A DNA stretch of 64,000 nt, taken from Ashinkailepas kermadecensis. Lineage: Eukaryota; Arthropoda; Thecostraca; Neolepadidae. Below the pieces are notes generated by a model. The model saw only the letters and a program-made list of their open reading frames with translations. It was not told the origin of the DNA and made no database searches. This document shows positions 31,122 to 43,141 of the stretch, in pieces; position 1 is the stretch's first letter, and every line of letters starts with the position of its first letter. The stretch spans positions 186,001 through 250,000 of the forward strand of contig JAOTOM010005113.1 of the NCBI GenBank assembly GCA_034440615.1. Direction: 5' to 3'. The position numbers and the translations under genes are program-made.

Positions 31122-33173
31122 TCATCTATTTTCAATGCATTTCACGAGTCCACCTGTTCTTGAACGCTTCTTCGGATGCTTCCCAGCGCATGCGGGATCT
31201 GACTCCCTTTTCTTCTTCCGTCGGCTCTGATGCTTCATGGTGACATCCAGCACTTTGAGCATTTCGTTGAGCCTGCTTTCCTCCCGCCGCAGCATCTGCC
31301 GGAGGTGTTCAGTACTGATGATTGCTCGTCTCTTCCGCCTGATTTGCCTCCGGCGGCGACGTAGATTCTCGGCCACCACCACGTCCACAGACGGCCCTGG
31401 CGGTCCGGGAGCCACCACCTCGACCGGTGCGCCGGCCATCTCCCGCAGCAGGAAATTGATCTTGCGCTGATACCGCGCCAGGTCGGCCGCCACCCGCTCC
31501 TTCTCCTTGAGCACGGCGCGCATCACCAGATTGAGACCCCTTTGGATCTGCAGCGTCTGCTGGATGAGGTCCTTTCCGGCGCCGCCGCCGGCCGCCAGCT
31601 CGTCCAGCGAGACGGGCGACGGCGGCACCTCCACGACGACCGGCACCGACGGCACCGCCTCGCTCACCACTTCGGTGACCACCGCCGGCGCGGCGCCGGT
31701 CAGCGCGCTCACCGCGGCCGCGTTCTCGGCCGCTACAATCCGTTTGGCGGCGCCTTCCGACGCGGCTCCAATCGCCGACGCCACAGACTTTACGGCGTTG
31801 CTGGCCACCTTGTTGGTGACGTCCATGTTGAGTTTGGCGGCACTGGAGGCCTGCTTGGCAGCCGCCTCGGCTCCGCTAGTGGCCAGCACCACAGCTGCTT
31901 GCTGCACCTTCTTCAGCGCATGGCGCAGCGACTTCTTTGTCGCTTGGTCGTCGTCGTCGTCATCATCATCATCATCATCATCATCGTCATCATCATCATC
32001 ATCATCATCATCATCGTTGTTGTTGTCGTCGTCGTCGTCGTCTTCTTCTTCAGTGACTACAGCTCGCTTCCTCCTACCTTTGACCCGCATGTAAGCAATG
32101 TACTTGTCTTCCACAGCGTTGACGATGTTGTCGATGCCTGCAGCGATAGCCTGCTCCGCCCAGCGGATGAAATCCGGTGATAACCCGTCAGGTAGTTGTG
32201 TGATAATATCACGGCCGTTCTCCTGTAAAGTGGAGAATACTTTACTATGCTTCCCAATGTTTTCGATGTCGATTTTTTCTAAATCCTTTGGAATTGGCTT
32301 CACGACTTCAACTAGATTAGTGCTGGTGTCCGGTTGGTCCACATCTAGAACCTCAGCAATTGCAGCGTCTGGCTTGACTTCTATTACTTCCGAGGTTGAT
32401 GTAGGCGGCTTAACCGCTATTACCTCTTTGGTACCGGTTTCGGCAGGAGCAATATCGACTACCTCGGTCTCATCTGCGTCTGATGATTCTATTTCAACGA
32501 TTTCTGGTGCAGATATATCTGCGTCTGATGATTCTATTTCAACGATTTCTGGTGCAGATATATCTGCGTCTGATGATTCTATTTCAACGATTTCTGGTTC
32601 GGATACACCTGCGTCTGATGATTCTATTTCAACAACCTCTGATTCAGGTATGGTGTCAATCTTTTCAGCTACAACGGCATCTGTTTCTGATTTTTTTTTA
32701 GCCTTTCCTTCTACCACCAGCTCCGTTTCCCACTTCTTCTTTGCGAGCGGGTTATCTTTGTTCTTCTTTTCCTTTACGTCTACAATTACACGTGATGGTT
32801 CCTGGGACAGCTTTTGCTTCAGAACCGTTCTCTCCTTCCCTTTTGCAGTTGTGACTACCGGAGGCCTTTTCTTTTCAATGAGTACAGGGGGACTGAACTT
32901 GGTGTCAGGGGTATGTGATATCACCACCTCTCCATCCGATTGTTTGGGTTTTGTCTTTGATCTGTCCGTAGCTTCTGCTGTGGCTTTGGTAGTTTCACGA
33001 ACGTTTTTCATTGCAACAGTCAGTTCGTTAGGTTTTCTATCGATCTCAGTTTTGACTTCTTTATTCGATGATAAGTTCTTGCCATTCGTGTCTCGAATTT
33101 TCACATTTTCGGGACTTATTTTAATGACTGTATACGTCTTCATTCCCACTGGTTGGTCGTTCTGTGGATACAA
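31122..33173 (-). CDS. Acidic poly-Asp protein, paralog 1 (main exon)
   Basis: Unrecognised family. This open frame of about 680 codons has no ATG at its upstream limit (33,173 is TTG). The first ATG is at 33,143. Likely acceptors are tccacag (33,160) or accaaccag (33,152; phase 1, as in the paralogs), so an upstream exon is expected. In order: a Lys/Glu-rich region; 15-residue repeats around EIVEIESSDAD (32,470-32,650); EKIDIENIG (about 32,255-32,280); AGIDNIV; a GRRKR site (about 32,065-32,079); about 30 Asp/Asn (31,948-32,044); an Ala-rich helix; the shared LNLVMRAVLKEKERVAADL helix (31,436-31,575); ENLRRRRRQIRRKRR (31,325-31,365); and a basic tail with two Cys. A candidate signal-peptide exon, 33,697-33,618 minus (MPARLLITLLIPAIQ, perfect gtgagt donor), does not match in phase. 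A secreted or lumenal polyanionic role is inference. Confidence 0.75.
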   Translation of the reverse strand: MYPQNDQPVGMKTYTVIKISPENVKIRDTNGKNLSSNKEVKTEIDRKPNELTVAMKNVRETTKATAEATDRSKTKPKQSDGEVVISHTPDTKFSPPVLIEKKRPPVVTTAKGKERTVLKQKLSQEPSRVIVDVKEKKNKDNPLAKKKWETELVVEGKAKKKSETDAVVAEKIDTIPESEVVEIESSDAGVSEPEIVEIESSDADISAPEIVEIESSDADISAPEIVEIESSDADETEVVDIAPAETGTKEVIAVKPPTSTSEVIEVKPDAAIAEVLDVDQPDTSTNLVEVVKPIPKDLEKIDIENIGKHSKVFSTLQENGRDIITQLPDGLSPDFIRWAEQAIAAGIDNIVNAVEDKYIAYMRVKGRRKRAVVTEEEDDDDDDNNNDDDDDDDDDDDDDDDDDDDDDDDQATKKSLRHALKKVQQAAVVLATSGAEAAAKQASSAAKLNMDVTNKVASNAVKSVASAIGAASEGAAKRIVAAENAAAVSALTGAAPAVVTEVVSEAVPSVPVVVEVPPSPVSLDELAAGGGAGKDLIQQTLQIQRGLNLVMRAVLKEKERVAADLARYQRKINFLLREMAGAPVEVVAPGPPGPSVDVVVAENLRRRRRQIRRKRRAIISTEHLRQMLRREESRLNEMLKVLDVTMKHQSRRKKKRESDPACAGKHPKKRSRTGGLVKCIENR

Positions 33174-33221
33174 ATTGTACTTTATACAGAGTCAGTTCTT
33201 TTACGCTCGTCCCAAAAGTTA

Positions 33222-34597
33222 AATTTATGTGTAACTGTTTAGTTGAGCTACTGGGTACACTGAATGGTCTTTGATTGATTAAGCCTAGCCATTACATCAC
33301 TTCTTCAAATATCAACTTATGAAGATTCGCAAGTTGTCATTGAAAAAATTGTCCGAATGAGAATGGCGTGGTGACATTATGTACATGTCCAGCTCCCAGT
33401 TGGCCGTGTTCATCGATGGTCAACGACATCGCAGTGATTACAACTCATCCAAGTTTCTGATTTAAATATAATCCCCATCATTTGAAGTGCCATATGCATA
33501 CCGGTCCCCGATAATACCCAATTTGAAGAGAAAACAAACGGGAATCTCGACCTACATATGTATATGTTATCTCCAAACCGTTTTCAAGCAAATGTGTGTG
33601 CTCTCAGCTGCACTCACCGAAGCGCTTTCGCGACTGATCCGCATGTCTTCATTTGGATAGCTGGAATTAACAGTGTAATTAGTAATCTTGCAGGCATGCA
33701 TCCTAGTTATTTTAATAGTGTTCTCAATTTGTGCACTAATATTCCTTTAACAGTATCGTTTTATCCCGCATTTTCCGGATCTTTTATGGATCACCTCTGA
33801 TGTGCTCGTAAGTCCATCGTCATAACTTTCATGGACTCAGTTATCTATTGATTAGCATTCATGTCATAGCAAGCTGAGAATCACGTCTTGGTGCCTTATG
33901 ACGTGTACCAGAGAAACATAACTTAATGGAACAACTTGCGACATTACGATCCAGATTGTTTGACTCGGAAATTAAATGAAGCAAGTTCGCAAGATGTAAG
34001 GAGCAAGGCGTCTCCATAGATAATGGATAGGGAAACGGAAGGGTTTTAGGTCGATTTCTCAAGCACCGCCGTAGGCGTAATGTTAAATTTCATGAAGTTT
34101 GGGGGGGGGGGGTACTCGTCCGCCCCTCTCCAACCGTATTGAAGCCCGTGGTAAAGAGATACTTACGCATCGTTATCGTAGTCATGACCACCGGCGATTA
34201 GAACGAAATTTATGGCGATCACAAATAGTGAGATTGTTAATGATGGTGGAACACATTGGAAGAACATTACATATTGATCAAATTCTGACAGCCAAAAGAA
34301 AACTGCAACCGTCGTCTGAACTATCGCAATAGATCATAGCTTCGATTGAGAAGAAATGAAACCCGTCATGAGATATTGTCTGAAACAACTAAAGTGGAGA
34401 ATGTAAAATGAGGTTATGTCTCGTGCAAATGGCACGAGAATCTTTCAATTAATAATTTCCCCATATCATATTTTAAAGTATTGCATGTCATCTGAAGTAC
34501 CTCTCGATTCGCCTTGAATCAGACAAAAGTGACGATGTGAAGAATACGCGACTAGTATCTTGTTAAAACGAACGAACTGTGGTTAGGAGCGAATATA
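33222..34597. promoter_or_regulatory. Shared upstream region between divergent acidic genes 1 and 2
   Basis: About 1.4 kb separates two head-to-head paralogs. It holds no strong ORF. A minus-strand candidate exon at 33,697-33,618 encodes a hydrophobic leader ending in gtgagt. A G11-type run lies near 34,101. A bidirectional promoter is inference from the gene layout; no core promoter motif was convincingly seen. Confidence 0.4.
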
Positions 34598-36122
34598 ATG
34601 AAGAAATTGGCCCAGTCTACGGCTATAATTTGCATGATATATCTCGTCTCAACAGGTAACGTGGAGGTTACGTACTAAGTCATATGAGCATCTTATCCAC
34701 TATGCATTTATATTGTTATTAGTACAAAATACGTGTGTCGTGAGTCGTTCTTTATCTGCTAGATACATAATCCGCCAGATGCTTTATTCGCTAGATGTCA
34801 AATAACGTTTCGTTTTTATTTATATTAGTTGTGTGGTAGCTCTGAAGTTCGCTGTTTTTGGGGGTCTTATCAGTGTTCTGCGCCCGCTAAGTTATGCTAT
34901 GCTTATACTAAGTTAAGTTATGCTACGTCGTGATTCAATTTGTAATTCCAATGATGGTGGTCCGCACGTCTTTATAATGGACAGATGCTGACATGGAGGA
35001 GGTAGGTGGTTTTCTTCCAACTTGCAATCCCGTTTGATGGTTTCGAAGCTTCGTCAAAACCTGGGGCCATTTTGCACTCTCGGTAGCTAAGGCTCGATTT
35101 GTGCTCCTTGTCGAAGTGACTCCCAATAATTTTGGTGGCATCCGCTCCAGTTTGACTTAATGATACGCAACGTCTTCGACACGACTGTTCACATGCCAAC
35201 TGCCAACATGGGCGACGTTCTATGAAATTTATTGAGGGGGCGTGGGGGGAAAATGTGTTAGTTATGTGTTATGTGTTAGTTATAAGCCTCCCAAGCATCC
35301 GGGCAGCTCCATTGGGCCTTGTTAAATCTGGAGGACATGGTAGAAGAGGAACATTAAGTTCTTTTACCGCGTTTTCGACTGTTAGGCCAAGCAGCGTCGC
35401 GAACCTCCCACCCCAATTGGCCACGGGTGGACTCTGTGGTCCGGAGCGCCTCGTATGATTTGATTTCTTTTGCCACTGTCCTGCCGAAAATATGTGTCGA
35501 CTTGTTGAAAATGCGGTATTCATTTGACGGCCGAAAATATGTTGCCGAAAACGGAACGGTGATGAGGAGCCCTCCATTGCTCTCATGGGATCTACTCGAT
35601 GCGAGATAAGGGAGAAGCTCCACATCCCACCGTTTCATTTTCATTGATGCTTCCGAAAATGCTACGGAGGGATGTGTGACTTTTCCCTGTCTTGCAGGTG
35701 AAGTGGATGTTATTTCGGTTGAGGACGATGACGGTGACCCAGAAGAAATAGAAACTATGGAGGAAACGATTGTTGAATCAGTACCAGCTCCTCCTCCACC
35801 GCCTCCAACTACCATTGAGAAAATTGAAATAAGCAAAATCGGAACCACTGAACCAGATTTAGTCAAGTTGACGAGGAGGATAGAAGATGCGCTTAATGCA
35901 GTAATGGCAAAGGTTGTTCAGCGAAAGAAAGGAATAGCAACAGAACTCAAACGGTTCGAATCTGGAATTATGAATATTTTACGGCTGTTGGGATCAGTAA
36001 AAGGAGGAGGAGCTGGGAGAAGAAAGCGTGATGCAAGGCAGGGAAGAGAAACCGACATCATAATTGAAGACGACGATAATGATGATGACGACGATGACGA
36101 CGGTGACGACGATGACGACGGT

Positions 36123-36154
<32 letters not shown>

Positions 36155-36209
36155 TGATGATAGCAGCTATGACGACAACGACGACGACGACGATGATGAT
36201 AAAAAGTAG
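34598..36209 (+). CDS. Secreted acidic poly-Asp protein, paralog 2 (two exons, 189 aa)
   Basis: Exon 1, 34598-34655, encodes MKKLAQSTAIICMIYLVST, a good signal peptide, followed by gtaacg. Exon 2, 35698-36209, follows cttgcag; phase 1 joins exactly (G + GT). The mature part starts near GEVDVISVEDDDGDPEE. It then has a PPPPPP run, EKIEISKIGT, a helix (DLVKLTRRIEDALNAVMAKV ... FESGIMNILRLLG, 35,852-35,998), a GRRKRDARQ furin-like site (36,014-36,035), and a tract of about 45 residues of Asp with Asn/Gly/Ser, ending DDDKK and TAG. The helix is about 41% identical, ungapped over 46 positions, to that of the 42.1-43.7 kb gene. The family is not known to me. A calcium-binding or matrix role is inferred from the signal peptide and polyanion. 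Confidence 0.8.
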
Positions 36210-39200
36210 CAAGATCATTCATTCTGGTAAATGGTGGTGGTTTGTTGTATCTCCCAAGCGGTGTATGGAAGTGTACCTGTCGTGTTAGAACCCCGGCTCT
36301 AATGTGGACGGCAGTGCCCTGTCGGCAAGAATGAAGAGCCGGAGAATGAAAAGTCTCATTGAATTGGCTCGAATTAGAACCGACATCGCATATGCCACGC
36401 TGATGCGCCTTGCCCTTCAATAACAAGTGATAATGCAAATGTACCGCTTTTGCTTTTGACCTATACACTTGATGTAAGTGCTTGCTTATGTTTGTTAGCC
36501 TCGAGGCGCAAGCTTCCCCGGTGAGTTTAAATTTAAATCTCAACTCCCGCATAGTCATCCATTTTGCATATATTTGCGTATGCTGGACCGGTCGCATCTC
36601 ATTTTCTTTTGGGATGGAAAGCTTTCTTCTGGGATGGATGGAAGTAAACGCACCTCTCGGAGTCGATGGAGGTCCTCATACCGGCTAGAAAGATAGGTAG
36701 CGCGTGTTTTACTCCAACACATGTGCGCTCTTCTTTCTAGGCACAATCGGAAGTAACCATTCTACATACCGAAATATTTAGCTACCAGAAAACGCCTGCA
36801 GCCATTTCCGGCATTGCATCTAACAAGATTTGGGACAGTCCGATAATAATTAGCCGCCCTTTTTCATGGATATCTAATTAGTATTTGGTGGCCCCTAATC
36901 CCATCGCATATGCTTCTGTCATTATGACTTCTATAAACCTTCCCATCTGAGAGACGGATAGGCTATTGGTTGGTATATTGGTCTTTAGATCGAGCGGTCT
37001 TGGGCTCGAAGCTAATGAGCTGCCAAATTTGTCGTTCCACTCGCAATCAGTCGATGAGATGTGTGTATTGCGTCGTGGAGGAAGACTAGACGTCCGAACC
37101 GTTACTTAATTATTTCTGGCTGTTCCTGAATGCATTCAGCAATTATGGACTTTTGTAGCATCCCGAGTACATCGAATGATCCTGAGGCTTTTAGCCCGTT
37201 GTCAGGGCCTTCTAGCCGGTTCTAAGCGCTCCAGGTACCATTGGGAAAAAGCCTATTTTGTGGACTCTGAATTATCCTCGTGGTTCATCTGGTTGTTCGT
37301 AGGTAAAACAAAAAGTTTAGTTCCAGTCCCGCAAAACCCGATTTCGCCTTTGGTCTCAAGAGATTGCTTGGATTCCTCCGGGCTGTCGGGAAGTCCCAAG
37401 CCATTGAAGGCTTGGGGACTGAACATAAGTTTCAACGACAAGGTTGAAACTTGTGGATTTTTAACCGATTGCTTTCTGTGTCAGTGGCTAGTTATGCAAT
37501 TTACCTATAACACAAGTAATTCCCCGCTTATATTGTGTGTCACTTATGCTGATAGAAGGCTGCGATGCTTCCTGCTCTCGTGAGCAGCTCGGTTGCTGTT
37601 TCGAGTTCTGCTAACATTTCCAAGATCCTGCTTAGCATCTGTAAAACTAATCAACCGTCTGTCACCTTCATTGCTATCGGGGCCAAACCTTACCTCAAGG
37701 TTCATCACCATGCTCTGTTCAGTCACTTCTGTAGGGCTCAAAATGCGTCAGCCTCCATGGCTTCCATGTCTTCTGTGAAGTAGTTTGAAATCTCATAGCA
37801 ATATTTCTTTTGTTTAGTGGTTCGCAGTGGGCATGTGTTCGAAATTCAATGATCACGGAGCCTGCCTGGGAATTTGTGTAGCATGGTCACTATGGAACGC
37901 TGGTGTACGGACTGTGGTTTTGAATTTGTAGTGCGTCACTGATGGCAAACTCTCTGGAATATTTCGTACCCAATGGTAAAAACTGACACCTGTAGTGTAC
38001 CTACACCGGCAACACAATCAATAGATCGATACATGTATGAGGCAGCCGCACAGTGTGGAACAGTCACATAGGCAGCATTCGCCAGTGAGTGGTGTGTACA
38101 GGGCTGATTTTGAAGCTGCTAGTGCCGAAACCGATTATGAACTCTTCATATCCTGCCAACTTCCGCGTAATGTTATAATGCTACCTTTACACTGTCTAAA
38201 GTGGATAGGGCAATTGACATACCAACCGTAATAGCTCCTACAAACGTGTCTATGTCCATTATCCACGGGGGCGCGGCCAGGAGTTTCTTAAGGAAGGGCA
38301 TGATAAAAACTAACGATACGGAGTTCGTTTTCGGCGCGCTTCGCGTGCCGAATATGTCCAGGTTGGCGTGATGGATGCCCCCAAATTGCTTATTTGATCT
38401 AGTACAATTTTTGCTTTGTTTGAGGCCCGGCGACAGTGTCGCCTTTGATTATCCATCTAGTCATGGGCATCTCACACTCCATAGGTGTCGTCAAGCAGTT
38501 TATTTCGAAGGATTGTATGCAGTGGCGCAGTCCGGATTGTTATAATGGTGGGACAACAAAATATACGTGGTGAAACTAGGAAAGCTTCCGGCGCGCGAAG
38601 CGCGCTTGCAATTTATCGGTTTACGTTGTGAAAATATCAGAATTCATCATTTCATCTGGGGTACTAAGGGGAAGGGGGGGGGGGGGGACTCCCGGCCCCC
38701 TTGGCTGCGCCCCTGATTACATGTGAACTTGGAGAGGTTTTCGCTTGAGACATTAATTGGCATAAGTTATTGGCGTGCATCGGTGAGCCATTTATTGCCA
38801 ACTATTGCGTACTGAGGAGCATGGCCGGAAGTTCCGTGTGGACCGGGAGGGGGTCCTGACACCCTCACCTCGTTTGGTACTCTGCTAATGTTATTTTGTC
38901 ATTTTCCATATTCAATATGAAAATATATCCTGAAAATAAGGGCCTGGAATCCCTGGTTTGGTGAGAGATCTTGAGCCTTGCTGAGGAGTGTGCAAAGAGC
39001 TTATCTTGAATTGTGCTATATATAACTCCTATAGCATACAACGAAATCCCACTGATTCCCATCCTTAATTCTGTACGCTCCGCTTAGCAATAGGCTTGAT
39101 GCTACAGAAACTACGGGATAGCTTGGTGGCTGGGCCTAGTTAGATGGAAACTTCGTAAAGTTAATGTGACGAAACTCTGAGATGGAATCCCCCCGCGGTC

Positions 39201-42140
39201 CTTTCTCCAGGTGGTATCGTTTGATTCAGTACAATACCAGGTTTTCGGCATACTTTTATGTAATCAGTTTTGCTATTACCTGGGTAAGGAGGAGGCAAAT
39301 TAATGTACCGCGACATAAATGTCAATGAAGGTTTATGTGTACGCCAACTTCAATAGGCGACAGATCTTCATGGATACCGACTGAACTACTGAAATAAGTC
39401 GTAATTGTGTCATGCTCGAGGAGGTGGGCCTACGTTCTGCCTTGGCATATAAGGCTAGTACCTGGATTGGCAGCATCCGACTGAAATTATTTGATAGCAC
39501 CGGTAGGAACCGGTTAAAAGCGATTGGTTGAAAATAGGTGTAGCAGAAAATAGCGGATCTAATTTTATGGAAATTGGAAATGGCCAATTTAGACAATATT
39601 TCATACTCCCTTAAGCACGTAAAGCTGACCTCGTTCATACCCATTATTTAACTATTTTGAGTGGACTGCCATGGAAAAATATAACTTAGCAGGCATGACG
39701 TAGTTTCATTCACAACATGTGGCTCATTCTGATGCCGAGAATCAGTTCACCAAACAGCAAACATCAGACTGGCTGTCTCAGTTCATGATGGAAATATTCG
39801 TTTTGCTCCTTAATTTAACTTCGCTGTGTTAGCCCATGATATACTTAACATTGTCAACAGCATGTAACATGGTGTACGTTGACTTTATGCATGATACCAA
39901 TTTTGGAAAGGAGTTCTGGAAGAAAATTTGCTTGAAATGCTATCAAGCGCAAGTCATTGATTTGGGGTAACACTATCACATTAACATGTTAATAGCATAC
40001 AGTTGGCGAAATTGTATTTGACTAAGTTCCAGATCAATAGACCGGCCGTCCTAGATGTAGTTGCATGTATTCACATCTTGCCATGGATGATCCTTATGCC
40101 TCTCATCCACTATCACCCAACAGGCAAATTTGATAGTTTTTGTATGATACTTAGAGTGGATTGCATTTAAAACGAAATATTTCAATACAATTAATAGATA
40201 TTGAAACCCCTCTAGCTTTTTCTATTCGTCTTCCATACTAGTTCCACGGATTAAACGAGGCACTTTATAGTTCTTTGGCTGTGTCTTGGTACACAGATCA
40301 TCGTTGACAAAGATGGTCAACATATCTTTGTGTGTTGGTATTTTATGCTGGTTAAAAAGGACATAACTAGTAGGTGATCAAATGATGTGTTCTAAGGATA
40401 TGTGTAATAACATACTGCAAAGAACTGAAAATATCAGTTCACTGCATACATACATCATTTTGTCATGCGTTGTTTCCCCGACAGGGTGGAAAAAGTACGA
40501 GGGTGAATGACTTAGGGTACATATAGTAAATTGGTTGCTAGTTTATTTCATAGCAGTTACGCCAGGGAGGAAGCTTCTAAACAAAACGAAGAATTTCGTA
40601 TCGATATCTAATGAATCTACTTTTTTATCGCAAAACACGTCGAAAAGATGATCGAAAGTCGATGGCAATCTCAAGCTGCCACAAATGCCGAGCTGACACC
40701 GCGACATAAAGTGCAGCTCGTTCTCTAAACTGAAGAAAAAAATCCGTTGCCTCTATTTGGAGTAAAGTTAACTGGAAAGGAATAATTTTATGTGAGTTAG
40801 TTTGGGGCCTTGAGGTATTGAACATGCCGTTATCTTTATCTTTTGCGGCATTTTTAGCAACCTGAGGAACTTGTATTATCGTTCTGGTTCTGGTTCGCCT
40901 ACCGCTTAGTTGCTTGAGTGCGCTTCAAAAGCCATCGAAAATAGTGATCTGTCTTGTATGCTACACACGAAACCTTCAAAGCATCATATAGGGTGCTTTC
41001 ACTGACGTCACAAACTACTTGCGTCTGCCATGATTAGGGACAATGAAACACACCGATTCGAGTACGATGGTGGGTATGGATAGGTCGTGGTCCATGTGTC
41101 AACAGTGACATGTATCGATAAATCATGTTTTTAATTTCAAATTGGTGTACATTCTTGTTTTTAAGAGTATTCATTACGAAAAGAGGCAAACTGAATCACT
41201 CGGCGTTCTCCCTGTGTATTCAAACTTCATGCAATGTAGAAAAAGCTAATAAAGAAATAGGGCTTGGCTGACATGGTGTCGGCACTGATCCATATGAACT
41301 GTCGGGTCAGTGAATGGTGTGATGATGTTGACTTGTAGTCAAACATCACCTTTGGCCAATTGTATGTTCTTTATCTATTTGCCGAAGGGCTCCTTTTCTT
41401 AGCTTTTATGAGCATTTTTTCTCGATTTCTTGGCTGCTAAGGGAGAGCACGTGTCCTTTAGCTCCTCTCTTGTATCCTAATCAAAGAAGAAAATGGTCAA
41501 ACCATGTTTAAATAGGCATCCGATATAAGCCAAATATATTCCAAACACTTTTGAGACGCTCTTCTGGAGTCGCTTTTTCCTCTGAGAGGGGCGACTTTGG
41601 CTGAAGGGGGGGAAGGCGCTGGGTTTCTCCGGATGGGCGTCTTCTCCGGCAAGAGAGAAGCGCTACCTTTCCCTGGGAGTGGGCACATGCCCCTAGTTCC
41701 CGTGCGGATTCACCCCTGCATTCTAGTACCTTCAATGTTGTCCTTAGTCAGTTCCTTTCGTTTGATAGCCACGAGCCACCCTTCTCGACTCGTCTTGCTT
41801 AGCTCTGTGGTTTTATCATCCGACCGTGTGATCACGCCCGAAATTCTGAAGAATCTTATATCCTTTCCCGATTTGATCTACTCGAGCAATTGTAAACAGC
41901 ACAACATTTGAACATTGCTTGAGTGTGGTCCTAACTTACTCTACATATGATATTATAATTATCTAACTCAACACATTTCTACCAGAATTCCACCATCACA
42001 CATGTCATCGGTGACGTTGTCTGTAGCGTTGTCCCCCCAGTATGGCAGACGCACGCGGTTGTGACGTTATCTGAAAACACATTATGTCATTTATCTGCCA
42101 AAAGACAACCGTGTGATTGACAGATTTCGTGTTGCTTTAG
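36210..42140. other. Interval between acidic paralogs 2 and 3
   Basis: Holds one MITE. A plus-strand ATG at 39,785 encodes MMEIFVLLLNLTSLC, a possible signal-peptide exon for paralog 3. The 135-codon frame at 37,176-37,583 shows no motif. The rest is AT-rich and unclassified. Confidence 0.4.
38520..38715. mobile_element. hAT-like MITE
   Basis: Terminal inverted repeats: CAGTGGCGCAGTCCGG at the left, and CTTGGCTGCGCCCCTG at the right (reverse complement CAGGGGCGCAGCCAAG). Flanks ATTGTATG and ATTACATG look like an aged 8-bp duplication. No coding capacity. A C/G run lies before the right end. Confidence 0.6.
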
Positions 42141-43106
42141 CTGGCATGGAGGTGAAGACTAGCAAGGTTATGCGAGACACGATGTCTGCCATTCAGGCCA
42201 TTCCGAAGCAAGTGATGGTCCAGGTGAGCTCGGTCGGCACTAAGGTCACCAATCTAGTGAAGCAGGTCAAGCGGTTGGAGACAAAATTGAACCTCATACT
42301 GGAGAATGTCATCGCTCGGAAACGTGAAATATCTTCACAGCTTGACACCTTCGAAAACGGTGTTGATCAGATACTGGCGCTGCTTTCGCCTTCGCTGCCC
42401 GAATTTAAGAAGAAGGTTGTGGTAGACGAAGAGTCCACTTCTTCGGACACAGATGGGCAGGACATATCTGAGCCGGAAACAGTTGTGGTGGAAAATATCC
42501 CCGTGCCGAAGACAGTGGTCATAGATGACGCAACACCTCCAGTGAAGACGATCTTGGTGAGGGAGAACAGGAGGAGACGACAAGGGCGCCATGCCACCGC
42601 GGAAGGTGGCGTCCAGCAATCCCATGCACGACGACGTAAGAGGGAAAGCAGAGCGGCCGCCACGCCCCAGACATTCACCAACCTGTACGAACATGTTGCA
42701 GATGCCGTGCACGAGCTGACGAGACGGCGCCACGCTCGCTCCGTACCGGCAGCGGTGGCAGCACACGGCTTACCGACGCACGCGAACCGGCGCACGCGAG
42801 GCGTAGAGGCGCGCTACCGTCTGGCGCTGGACAGCGCGCACGCCGTGCTGATCGAGCAGCCGGTGGAGGCGTCGCCGGCACGCGCCAGGCGGCGCGTGCT
42901 GGAGGTGGCGGCGCCCGTGGTGCGGCACGTTCACCGGCAGGATGCGCTGGAGAGATGGCGCCAGGCGGAGCTGGGCTCGGCGCCGGTGCCGGTGGCCTCC
43001 CGCGCCAGGCGGCAGGCTGCGCAGGACGACTTGGCCGCCGATGATGAGGAGGATCCGGTGCCAGAGCTGGAGAAACGCGAGACCACCATCGTGGAGGAGA
43101 CCGAGA

Positions 43107-43141
<35 letters not shown>

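Noticed and set aside
31507..33222. Ser/Ile/Val-rich plus-strand frames of 195, 212 and 374 codons
   Set aside because: Antisense shadows of acidic paralog 1: poly-Asp codons read backwards as Ser/Ile/Val runs.
35994..36597. Minus-strand Ile/Val- and His/Arg-rich frames
   Set aside because: Antisense of the paralog 2 Asp tract.
37176..37583. 135-codon plus-strand frame as a gene
   Set aside because: No domain, leader, splice context or codon bias like the real exons here.
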